Origin: Paraspadella gotoi
Lineage: Eukaryota; Chaetognatha
Assembly (NCBI GenBank): GCA_051294375.1
Contig: CM119266.1
Span: 9,184,538 to 9,248,537 of the forward strand
Length of the DNA stretch: 64,000 nucleotides
Direction of reading: 5' to 3'
Part shown: one piece after another, positions 1 through 11,733 of the stretch
Numbering within the stretch: the first letter of the stretch is position 1
Layout of the letters: each line of letters starts with the position of its first letter
Program-made: the position numbers and the translations under genes
Notes under the pieces: model-generated
What the model saw: only the letters and a program-made list of their open reading frames with translations
The model's database searches: none
What the model was told of the DNA's origin: nothing

Positions 1-1760
1 TTAACGTTTGGCTTTATTTGCCTGTTGCTTGGAAAGAATTTTCTCGAAAAAAAAGTAACAAATTTAAATCTATAGAATCACGAAAAGGTATCGTGAAAAA
101 AAAAACCCTTTTCTCCATCGTTGGTCCCACTCCCCCCCCTTATTTCCTCATTTCCTCCTTTTTTAGTCTCGAGTCGAAAAAAAGTTTTCAACCTTTGAGG
201 TGAAAGACGCGACAGGAACTCGATTCTCCGATTCTCGCGACCTTACCTTAACCTCACCTTAACCTCACCTTACCACAGATCCAAACTTTTATATTTCCCT
301 TTACTACTCAGAAAACTTCACTCTGCAGTTATTGTATTGTGAATAAAGAGTCCTTTGCCAATAAATTATAAACATAAGGAAACTAAATAAATAATTCTAA
401 CCCGAGTTGGAAACTAAAACAGCGATAAAATAGCGCTGAGAAATAGTATTTTACCAGGACATTTAAAATTGTTCAGAATTTATGAGATCGGTTTTCCGAG
501 AGAATTTAGGAGAAGGATTCGGGAATCGGCTAAAAATAAGCCGATGAGGATTGAGGAATCTCAAAAGTCCCGGATTCTCGACCCTCATTTCGCTTTTCTC
601 GGAAATCTAATTTTTTTTTTGGGGGGGAAGGGGCGGGAGGGAGGAAGAGGAAAATAGATGAAAAGAAAAAGAAAGGAAAAGGAGAAGAAAGGAAAAGTAG
701 AAGAAAGGAAAAGGAGAATAAAGGAAATGAAAAACGATAGAATGAGAGGAAAAATAAAAAAAAAGAAGGTGAAACTGAAGGTTAAAAGGATATATAGGGA
801 AATGAAAGGACATAAAAGAAAAATGGGAAAAAGGTAAAAAGCTTAAACAGAAGGTCAAGTAAAAAAAAGAGAGAGAGAAAGGGAGAGAAATAAAACAAAA
901 CAAAAATTTAACAAAAAGGGTTAAAAAGACAAACAAAATACGGGTGGCGAAAACATAGAAAAGAAAAAAAGGTAATTGTAATCTGGCTCGCTTGTTATCT
1001 CTGTCTCACTGTCTATTGACTGTCTGTCGCTCTGTGTCTCTCTACCTATCTTTCTGTCAGTCTGTCTCTTTTTTCCTGGAGTGAAAACTGGATATGTATA
1101 TTGTATAAGCGTGGGAAGTGAGAGAAAGAAACACGGAACTAAATGTTAAAAATAAAGAGTGGAAAAAAATGAGAAGAGAAAAAAGGAAGAGAGAAGAGAA
1201 AATAGAAAATATAAAGAAAAAATATAAAATAGTAAGAGAAAAGAGAAAATAGAAAGAGAAAAGAGAAAATAGAAGAGAAAATAGGAAGAAAGAGAAAATA
1301 GAAAGAGAAAAGAAAAGAAAAGAAGATAAATATAGAGAAGAGAAAAGGAAAAATCGAGAGTCAGACGAGAAAAGAGAGAGAAGAGAAAGAGAGAAGAGAG
1401 AAGAGGAGAGAGAGAAAAGAGAGAGAAGACACAGAGACGGTGGGAGTCTGATGGGTGAGGGAAATCAATCCTCGCTCTTGGACTTGGTGCAGCAGAAGCG
1501 GAAGGAAAAATATTTATGTTTGTTTAATGTATTTGAATAAATGAAAAGAGGCTTGTATAAAAAAATAAAAATAACTGTTTTGTGATTCAACTTTTGAAAA
1601 AAAATTTTAAAGCACAAAGTAGTTTCATGTCATGGATTCCTCGCTTATTAAGAAGGGATAAGCAATCGTTTTAACGCCAAGTCATTATTTCTCCCTTTAT
1701 GAAAATTGTAATTTTACAATGTAAACTAAATTTTATACATGAACGAACACGAGTCTCGGA

Positions 1761-2079
1761 NNNNNNNNNNNNNNNNNNNNNNNNNNNNNNNNNNNNNNNN
1801 NNNNNNNNNNNNNNNNNNNNNNNNNNNNNNNNNNNNNNNNNNNNNNNNNNNNNNNNNNNNNNNNNNNNNNNNNNNNNNNNNNNNNNNNNNNNNNNNNNNN
1901 NNNNNNNNNNNNNNNNNNNNNNNNNNNNNNNNNNNNNNNNNNNNNNNNNNNNNNNNNNNNNNNNNNNNNNNNNNNNNNNNNNNNNNNNNNNNNNNNNNNN
2001 NNNNNNNNNNNNNNNNNNNNNNNNNNNNNNNNNNNNNNNNNNNNNNNNNNNNNNNNNNNNNNNNNNNNNNNNNNNNNNN
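1761..2079. other. Assembly gap (319 N)
   Basis: Run of N next to a GA tract. Other gaps: 2745-2769, 23213-23237, 27858-27867, 38583-38607, 45716-45740, 45838-45862, 56608-56632, 56740-56956, 58516-58540, 59145-59563. Several are exactly 25 N, so they are placeholders rather than measured lengths. Confidence 0.98.
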
Positions 2080-2116
<37 letters not shown>

Positions 2117-2316
2117 GAACGATGCTCAAACAGGACATTGCATTGGGAACAGGTGCGTGAGTTAAGAGGAATGGAAGAGAAAATTAAGAAAAGGACCCTT
2201 TCCTGCTAGGAAAAGCAAGCTAAACAGTGATTCATCTATCATCGTTGCTGGTTTCTTTTATATATAAATATTCAATGTAAGCCTCCCACGTTGTTTCCCA
2301 GTATATTGTTCATCAA

Positions 2317-2392
2317 TGACGTCACAAATACGATTGCATCATCATAATGACGTCACGAAAAGACAGCGCTCTGCGTCATTGTAATGACGTCA
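2317..2392. promoter_or_regulatory. Cluster of three perfect CRE palindromes
   Basis: TGACGTCA occurs at 2317-2324, 2348-2355 and 2385-2392, plus a half site TGCGTCA at 2372. CRE octamers bind CREB/ATF-family factors. The cluster lies in a DGK intron or intergenic stretch, so an intronic enhancer is possible. A fourth isolated octamer is at 61715-61722. Confidence 0.45.
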
Positions 2393-2618
2393 TTCAAGTG
2401 CCTTTCAGGACTCGCGACATATTACTCAATTTGTTGAAATTTTTCGAAGTTCGAATTCTTTGAAAAATAAATATATTTAAAAAATACAAAATAATTAAGG
2501 GGATATTGATTTCTTGATCTTTTTACCTTTTTTCCCTTAAGTTTTTTTTCACATCGTAAACTTTTAAGAGAGAAAAAAAAAGAAAAAAACCGAGAAAGAA
2601 AATTCCATTCTGTCTCAC

Positions 2619-2744
2619 TTTTGCCGGAAGTCGGCGCCGCCGAGACGCCGACAGAGGCGTTGACCGGAAGCGACGACGTTAACGAGAGGCTCGACGTCAC
2701 CGCGTTGTTGTTGTTGTTGGGCGTCGTCGTCGTCGTCGTTTGCG
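2619..2744 (-). CDS. Candidate DGK linker exon, 5' end lost in a gap
   Basis: The open frame contains a Thr run, an Asn run and then [20 protein letters not shown] followed by SAAPTSGK, ending at a donor-like AAAA|GTGAGA. The exon begins inside the gap at 2745-2769. It is again Ser/Thr-rich and lacks family features, so the call rests on strand, position and donor. Confidence 0.33.
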
Positions 2745-3791
2745 NNNNNNNNNNNNNNNNNNNNNNNNNAGCGAGAGATGGGTAGAGGGGGAAGGAGAAG
2801 GGGAAAAGGGAGGGAAGAGGGAAATGGGGGGAGAAAGAGGGGGAGAGGCAGAAGAGGAAAATGGAAGGGGAGAGACGAAATTAGATGGGAGAGGCCAAGC
2901 CTTTAGCCTGTCGCAAAAAAAGAAGGGGGACGAGAGGGGGACGACGGAGACGCCAAGAGAGAGAGAGGATAGAAGGGAGCTGGGGGGGGGAAGTGGGGAA
3001 AGTAAGTGAGGGGAGAGGAGAGTGGGGTAGGGAATTAGAGAAGGGAGAAGGGGAAGATGAGAAGATTGAGGGGAAAAGAGGGAGGAGAGAGGATTGAGAA
3101 GAGGGAATGGGCGAATCAGGGAGGAAATATGGCAAGAGAAAAAAAAGAGAAAAAAAGCTTCTTTTTTTTTAAATGTTGGAAAGAAGAGAAATGGAATCGT
3201 GACAGTTAAGAACAAAGACGGAAATAACAGGAAAGGAAAAAGAAGAAAAAAAGAAAGAATATGAATAGAAAACAAGAGGTAAGGTACCTAACAATGTTAT
3301 ATGTTAGTAACATATGAAAGAATATAAACGAAAGAATGAAATATAAAAGAAAGTAATGAGTGAATAAAAACAAAGAGGCAATGCTGGAATGAACACAAGT
3401 AAATAAAAAAAGAAAAGATGAACGAACGACGGGATGAATACAGGAAGGAATGAACGAATACATAATCGGATGAATTGATGAATGAATAAATGACTTGATG
3501 AATGAATGAATTAAAAAATAAGATACTGACGCCATAAATCAATCAATCAATCACCGTTTCTCTCCTCCGTCGCGTTTCCCGACGCCGTCGACTTTTTCGA
3601 CGATTGACGAGAGACGTGGGAAAGGTTAGGTGACGCCGTCGCAGTCGCCGTCGTCGTCGTCGTCGCTCCCTGCGTTGTCACGGCGCCGACGCTGCCGACA
3701 GCGCCGTCTGACGCGGCTCTCGCCCGACGAGGAGAGAACCGATTTGAGGGCGGAATTTCGGCGTGGAAACTGAGAGAGAGAGAGAGAGAGG

Positions 3792-3843
<52 letters not shown>

Positions 3844-5897
3844 AGAGAGCGAGAGGAGAGGGTTGAGATTGCGGCTGTACAAAAAAAAAGTCAATTTCCT
3901 GATGAATAGACGAGGCCAATCAAAGGTGAGTTCAACGTTTTGGGTAAACAAAAGGTAAGAGGCTAACACGAGCGGGAGATTCGACTTAAATTGTGCACAG
4001 TGAACGAAACGGATACTGGTATACTGTGGAGAGGAATAAGCGAACGAAGGAAACGTGAGGATAAAGATGATAATGAAAAGCGGGTTGGAGGAGGGGGGGG
4101 AGAGATATTAAAAACGATTCTATAATATTAATAAACTTCAAATTTACAATTTTTGTTTTCGATATGCGAGGAAAAGGGATAAAACAACATTAGGATTAAA
4201 TATGGACGAATGCGCGGACAGTTGTAACGAAATATTTATATAAACATGATTGAATGGATTGCAAACGAATGCATTTGCAATTATATGCAGATCATTTTAT
4301 CGAGGGAATCAAATTTCAATTTTTTAATAATGAAAAATTTACACATTAATAATCATTAATTATTTTTTCGGTGATAATTCAACGATTGTACGCATCAAGT
4401 TTTAATTTTTTTTAATTTCCATGGAAAAAAAACAATTGCGACAAAACGGAGATTGAATGTGAAAGAGACAGAGAGAGAGACAGAGAGATACAGAGAGATA
4501 CAGAAAGAGATAGAGAGAGACAGAGAGAGACGGAGAGAGACAGAAAGAGACACAAAGAGACAGAGAGAGACAGAGAGAGACAGAAAGAGACAGAAAGAGA
4601 CAGAAAGAGACAAAAAGAGATAGAAAGAGACATAGAGAGACAGAAAAAGACAGAAAGGGACAGAGAGAGAAAGGATAGAGACACACTCCGTCTCCTCCGA
4701 CGTACCCTGCCCGGAGTGCACCGGCGTGACCGCCGCCGGTGTCATGGTAGCCGGCGTGAGAGCGACGGGAGTGAGAACCTGCGGAGTGGAGTCGACGGAG
4801 CTGTGTTGAGGAGCGGCGCCGAGGAGAGTCACGTTGCAAGAGGAGGAAGAGGCGGTGTGGCGGAGAGTGGCGCCAGAGTGATGGCAACTGGCGCTGAGGG
4901 TGAGACCGTCTTTGGCGCCGCCGCCTTTGGCGCTGAGGACGGAGGAAGTCTTTGGTTACGAAACGGTCGAGGTTTCGAGACTAATTTTGGTATCACGTCG
5001 AAAACGACGACGACAACGACGACAACGAAAACAACAACAAAATTTCCCGCCATTCGAATCCTCGACGGGTCAATCATTATCTGACAGTTTTGAGTCTCCC
5101 GCCTCTCGATGTCAGGTTTAAAATAAACAAACCGTAAAACAAACCAAAAAAAATAGAAAAAACTAAAAGATCGCCATGAGGGTCGCAATTTTTTCTCTGA
5201 CGGTGTGCATTGGCCCCTAGTGGGGGAGTTGCCTTACTTTCTAGAACTAAGGTCAGCTTCATACGGGTGGTTTAAATGGCCCGTCACCGTTGCGACCGGG
5301 ACGAGAACCAGGGACCCTTGGGATCGAGAATAAGGCATTTGCCCAACGCGCTATTACGAAGCCGATGACCTTCGCCACTAGCCAAACCACCTTACCATTT
5401 CCCAACACCCTTTCCTCCACCCCCATCTTTTCTTCATCCACCTCGCCGCGCAGTGGCTCGTCGAGTGCTGCACGTCGCTCGACTGAGAGTTGCTGCGTCG
5501 GTAGTCGGCCGAACCGACAAAGGCGTGATGCCGCTGACCGACGGATGTCGGGTTGGCCGCCGCCGACGAAGACGCCGCCGCTCTATTGACGAGGTAGGGT
5601 AAGAGGTTCGACTGAGAATTGCTGCGGAACCGACTGCCGCTTCCGCTGCCGCCGCTGCCGCTGCGGTGCCCGCCGTCTCGGAAGAGCGTGAGCCTTTCCG
5701 CCAGAGTCTGCAGCCTGTCCGACAAAGAGGGCGCCTTTCGCAGGTGAGGGTTTGGATTTTTCGATAAGGAGGCGCAAGTCGGAGAGAGAGCGCGCCGCCA
5801 GAGGCGCGCAGGGCGAGGCCGTCGTTTGAGGCCGAGGCGGCGCGTCCTTAGACGGCATGGGTCCAGGCGTGGCGGACTTTTTGTGTGGGTGAAGGAG

Positions 5898-5955
<58 letters not shown>

Positions 5956-8900
5956 AGAGAGCAGAGAGAGAGAGAGGAGAGAAGAGAGTTTAAAGGGGAA
6001 AACCACATGAAGGCAGATGGACAAGAATGTGCATCAATTGCAGGAAGCAAAGGAACACGATCGAGTTGGCGGAAGAACGAGGAAGAGGGCAGGTCGGTCG
6101 GTCGATCGACGTCGACGAAAATGACATCGATTATTAATAATTTCAAATTTAATTTTTTTTAAAAAAAGTATTATTAATATTGAATGTGATTTAAAATCAC
6201 GAGATTTAAACACGAACAAACAAATGGTACATGAATAGAAAAAGAAAAGAAACGTGAAAACCGTTCGTAGCAAAAGTTGGACGCAGTGAATTTCACACAA
6301 AGACGGTGATTTTAAATGACGGGTGAAAATAGTTGACGTGTGAGGAGAAAAGGGAAAAAAATAGAGGAAAAAAGAGGAGAAAAGGAGAAAAGGGAAAAAA
6401 ATAGAGGAAAAAGGAGGAGAAAAGGAGAAAAGGGAAAAAATAGAGGAAAAAAGGAGGAGAAAAGGAGAAAAGGGAAAAAAAAGAAAGATAATTGTGAAAT
6501 ATGTGGGTCTTTAATTTTTTTTTTCGAATTAGAAAATGTTTCAGTTAAAGATCTTTCGTGAAAAAAAATGTATTAAGACTTAAAACATTTCCGGTTATAA
6601 ATATTTAAAAAAAATGTTTTACTAAAAATAAGTTTAAAGTTACAATTGATTGTCACACACCGGAAATGTATTAACTCATAATTGTGAGAAACAGCCTTAG
6701 AGAGAAAGGGAAGTTGAATTGGAAAGTGTCTTTTAAAATGAGAGAATGAGAATTTGTAAGTAGCCTGTGCGGTCTGTAAATTGGTGCAACAATGATTTTT
6801 TTGGCGCTATTTTCGGAAGCGCTCCCTTTCTATTAATTTTCAAAATTAGCAAATCTTTAACCAAATCCCCAACATTATTCCCTAACCATAATTCCTAATC
6901 AAAACCATTAACCAATAACCATACCAAATTAAATATAATTCTGAAATTAAGCTGAAATTTGGCGCTCTCGAAAAATATAGCCACTTTGTTTTGTTCTTTC
7001 TATCACTCATTCATTCGTTTATTTAATTTAATTCTTTCGCTCATTCATTCATTTAATTGCATTCATTATCATTTAATTTCATTCATTTTCATTTAATTTA
7101 ATTCCTTTTCATTTCTTTCTTTTCATTTCTTTTCATTAATACCTTTTCATTTAATTTCATTCCTTTTATTTCATTTCATTTTAATTCGTGGCATTTTAGC
7201 TAATTTCATTTCATTCCTTTTCATGTCATTTCATTTCATTCGTTTTCATTTCATTGTTTTTCATTTCATTCCTTTTTTATTTCAATCTTTTTCATATAAT
7301 TTCATTTCATTTCATTTATGGCATTTTATTTCATTTCGTGACATTTTATTTCATTTCTTTTCATTTCATTTTCATACCCGACATATAAATCCGATCTCCT
7401 GGAGTGCCTTACCTTTTCCGATGGCGGTAAGGCGATTCTGAATGGAGTTGCTCTGCACTTGAGGAGTGGGCGGAGCGTGCGGTCGCTTGAGAAAAGACTG
7501 AAAGAGGTGAGTGAGAAGATCCGAAGGCAGCTCCGTTTCCAGGTAAGTCGACATGAAGAGACGAAATCCCTCGTATTCGATCGGCTGCGGGGGTGAGGAA
7601 AAAAGTAAGGATAGAATTGATTTTGATTCGAAGATATGAGTGGTCTGATTACCTGCTAGTTTGTTTAATTGATTGTTTGCTTAATTCATTGCTCGTTTGA
7701 TTCATCAGTTACTTGAATGATTGATTGACTGATTCACTCACCTCCTCGGGATTGTATTTAGCAAGAACGCCATCTCCGTGAAATTCCTCGAAAACATCCT
7801 TGACCTTTTTGTTGGCGTCTAGATAGTAGAAAGGAAAGAGAAAATATTAAGTAAATTATGGATTACATAATACTTATATTAGAGGTAACCAAACTCAGTA
7901 AGGTGGTTAAGAAATTTGAATTAAGACCTGCTCAAAAGAAAATTTAGATATTTTTTAAAAAATTTGAATATACAAATTTTTTTTAAATATTACTCTGTAC
8001 CCCATATATTAATTTTTAAAGCTAAAATTGTTTTAAAGATGTTTTTATTTTTATCAGATTGAGGTAGCTTACAAAAAGTTGTCTACCCAAAGTATAATTC
8101 TTTTTTCTATATTTTGATCATAGGTGGGTGAAACAAATATAATAATAATCATCATCATCATATTTTGATAATTTTATTACTTTTTCTTAATTTTGACAAA
8201 GAAAACATAAGAATTTTTGAAAGTTGTAGTTATATTTTTTATTTAACATTTTATGCTCTATCAGAATCCATCAAAAAAGATTGATTAAAAAAAATTGGTA
8301 TCATTATATAATAATATTGTAATTTTAAATACAATAATAAAAGCATTAAAATATAACTTTTTTAAAAAATTCTTCAACTTGAAGTTCAAGACTAAAGTTT
8401 TGAAGCCCCGCCCAAATTCAATTTAATTTCATAGTAGATTTCTACTTATATGTATATCGAAGCCATTCAATTTTATATTGAGAGGCGGAAATAAGAAAAG
8501 CAGAAAAATTCGTAGAGAGAGATAAACGCAAAAATGAAAGAGAAACAGAAAGAAAGAAAGATTAAAGTAACAAGATCAGAGCATCCAAGGTGTTACGCCG
8601 CAGTGACCATCTTTTCACGTGTATTTCCCTGTGATCACATGACTACATGACTAGGAAATTTATGTATAACAAACCTCTTTATATTGTATTTGCATTTATA
8701 ACACGTACTGCATCGGAATTCCGTCTTTTATTCTTTATAGTTTTATAATTTCTTGAAGGCGGCGCTAGCAGTCATTTAGATTTGAGGTTTTTTTTCCTGT
8801 CTTAACAAATAAGCAACCAACTATAAGTGGGACGACCGACAGACCGACCGAAAAGTGACTTATAGAGTTATTCGGCAACTAATAAATCCAGCGCTCAATA

Positions 8901-10352
8901 AGTCGCTTAATTCTCTCATTTTTTTCTGTTTATTTCCCTGCTGATCCTGCCGCTGCTTCTCCTGCAGCTGCTCATCCTCTTCCTCCTTTTCTTTTTCCTC
9001 TCTCAAAAAACTAATTTAGATTACAAAGCCTTTTTTCGTAACGCTTTTAACTTTCCAAGATGTCTTTTTGGACCTAATATCTACGGACAGATAGACCACG
9101 AGAAGCGTCTCAGAGAGCCCGATTTAAAAACTAGAAAGAGGTTAAAAAAAGAAAAGAACGAATCAAAAAATTTAAAAAAACAACTTAATGGTGATCATCC
9201 ATCGCTAACGTTTCCCCCTCGGCTGACGAAGATAGTCTAAAAATAGACCAAAATTTTGTTCTCGCTGCTTTTGATGGTCGAACTCGATTTTTCTTTTCTC
9301 TTTTTTTATGGAACTTTGCTCATTAAGTCTTCCTTCCCCCCAAATTTTTTTTTTCTTCTTAGCAGACGCGTCAATTTATACTTTTTAACATATATGAAAT
9401 TGGTACAACCAATATAAAAATTATCCATTCATTTAATAAATAAGCTATCTTGCCCCCGACTATGGACAGGCTTTGGTGGTTTAAGGCCTCCATCACTCTT
9501 ACAAGATAATGACATTGCAAGGTCCCTGTCTTCTTTTACTTTTTATGGTCGCGGGTCTCAGCTATTTTCGCTCGGATCATAAAATCAGAGTTGATGCGCG
9601 CGAAAAGGAACTCATTTCTCCTGAGACGAAAATGAAAAAAAAAAAACGGAAAAAAAAACGAGAGAAGATATTGGCCGGGATTTTACAGTTCGGGTCTTTA
9701 ATCAATTTTTTGTAAATTTAAGAAAAAAGGATTTGACGTGAAAACGATACCCTTTATAAGTAATTAATATATTATATTATAATATATTATATTATGTCAT
9801 ATTATATTGTAACTTGAGGCAGAGCTACCAACGGTTCTATGGCTACCAACTACTTTATCGTCATTCGAAATTAAATGGAGTCTAATCAGACGCTTTAAAT
9901 GCCATCACTTTATATGACGCTGCCTCAAATGGCATCTCCACAAATGGCCTTGCCTCAAATGGCATCACCTTAAATAACGCTGGCCTTAAATGGCACCTCC
10001 TCAAATGGTATCTCGACAAATGGCATCACCTTAAATGGCGCTGCCTGAAAAGGCATCTCCTCAAATGGCATGACCTTAAAAGGCATCTTCCCCTCGAATG
10101 ACAATCGATCAAAGTAAAATCCATTAAAGCCCGCTGAAAGTCATTTTCCCCGACGCATAAACAAAATCGTCGAGAAAAGATAGAAACTAAACCAAAGATC
10201 TCAAAACCTGAAGCGACGCAGAACGATACATTTTGTTGTTCGTCGTCGGCGGCGGCGGCGGCGGCGGCAGCGTCTCTGTTGTTGAGCGTTAACCTCTGAA
10301 GCGAAAGAGTCTAAAAGGTCCGCCATCAATTCAGAGCGCGACGTACCCCGGC

Positions 10353-10394
<42 letters not shown>

Positions 10395-11686
10395 CGCTAA
10401 ATCCCTTTTCCATTTGGGTGAAAAATGCTCATTGAAAAATGTATTTTTCTAAAAAAACGATGCTTCATGCCAAAGTTGTTTTTTTTAGAGTAAGTTTTCC
10501 TCATTCATCGGTCAACGCTCTCGACTTCTCTCATAATATCGACAATCCAATGAAGTTTAGCTATATTCACTCGCGATCCAAACATCTTATAAGATTATTA
10601 TTATATTATCATTACTCTTTCAATAAATACGCTATCTTGAGCTATCTAGTCTTTGAACACGCTATGGTGGTTTAAGGACTTCATTCCTTTTACAAGATGA
10701 CAGTAGAAAACTTAAAATCAAGACTCAGTCTAATTTATTAACTCCCCGACAACCTGATTTCCTTATGAACGAAGTGGTTCAATACTTTTATACACAAACT
10801 CTTCATGTCTTCATTGTCTACTCAAGCTCGTTCCTACTTTCTCGCTCCCGCCAGTATCGCTTCTTTTCTTTTTTTAAAAGAAAGAAAACCAGAAGCAGAC
10901 AAGAAAACCCGAGATTCTCGAAATTCCCGGATGTTGATACTTTTTATATTAAGCGGGAAATCGATCGCGCGAGAGGTTCTTGTCTCTCTGAAATTGAACA
11001 GAAGGAAAGACGCAACACCGACGGAGAAGAAAGAAAGAGGGAGTATGGATCTGTTGCTATATATAGAACAAATTCCTCCCGTTTAGATATATTCAATATA
11101 AAATAGAATGAAAATGTTCTCTAAAGAGGAAAAAGTCTGAGAAAGTTTAAAAAAAAATAAAAATGATAAACTAAAATAGACTAAAGAAAACCCCGATACA
11201 TATATATTGAAAAACTCACAAGATATTAACTAACGAGAAACATTATCGAGCGTAGGATGATTGAGCGTCATCGGAATTTTTCTTTTCCCCCCCCTGAAGC
11301 TAAAAAGGTACAGGGTGTTTGTAATTTATCGACTCCATTCCTTGTTTTTATTGATTGTCGATCGATCTTGAAATGACGCTATACAGAGCGAATCAACAAT
11401 TTCCAGATCGTTCCTTTATTATAGATTTTAATTTTAATTTTAAAATTTAAACTAATCTTAAACCCTAATCCCTTAATCCCTAACGTAATCCTTAACCTTA
11501 ACTTTCAGCTTAATTTTTAACATAAAAAATTTATTTCAATCAAAATTTAAGATAAAATGGGGCATTCTGGGAAAATAAGGCCGAGAGATAGATATATATA
11601 TATAATTATATATAGAGAGAGATATAGAGAGATATAGAGAGAAATATAGAGAGTTATGGAGAGATTTAGAGAGATTTAGAGAGATT

Positions 11687-11733
<47 letters not shown>

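Larger units (their letters stand above)
1..2600. other. No gene recognised; purine-rich low-complexity DNA and a gap
   Basis: A-rich and GA-rich low-complexity sequence (640-960, 1130-1430), a short degenerate CCTTAACCTCA repeat (240-275) and a gap at 1761-2079. Presumably DGK intron or downstream linker region. Confidence 0.6.

Noticed and set aside
1445-1500. DGK C-terminal exon (RFCCTKSKSED then stop on minus)
   Set aside because: The EF-hand, C1 and catalytic exons are absent between it and the RVH exons, and no acceptor with a pyrimidine tract precedes it.
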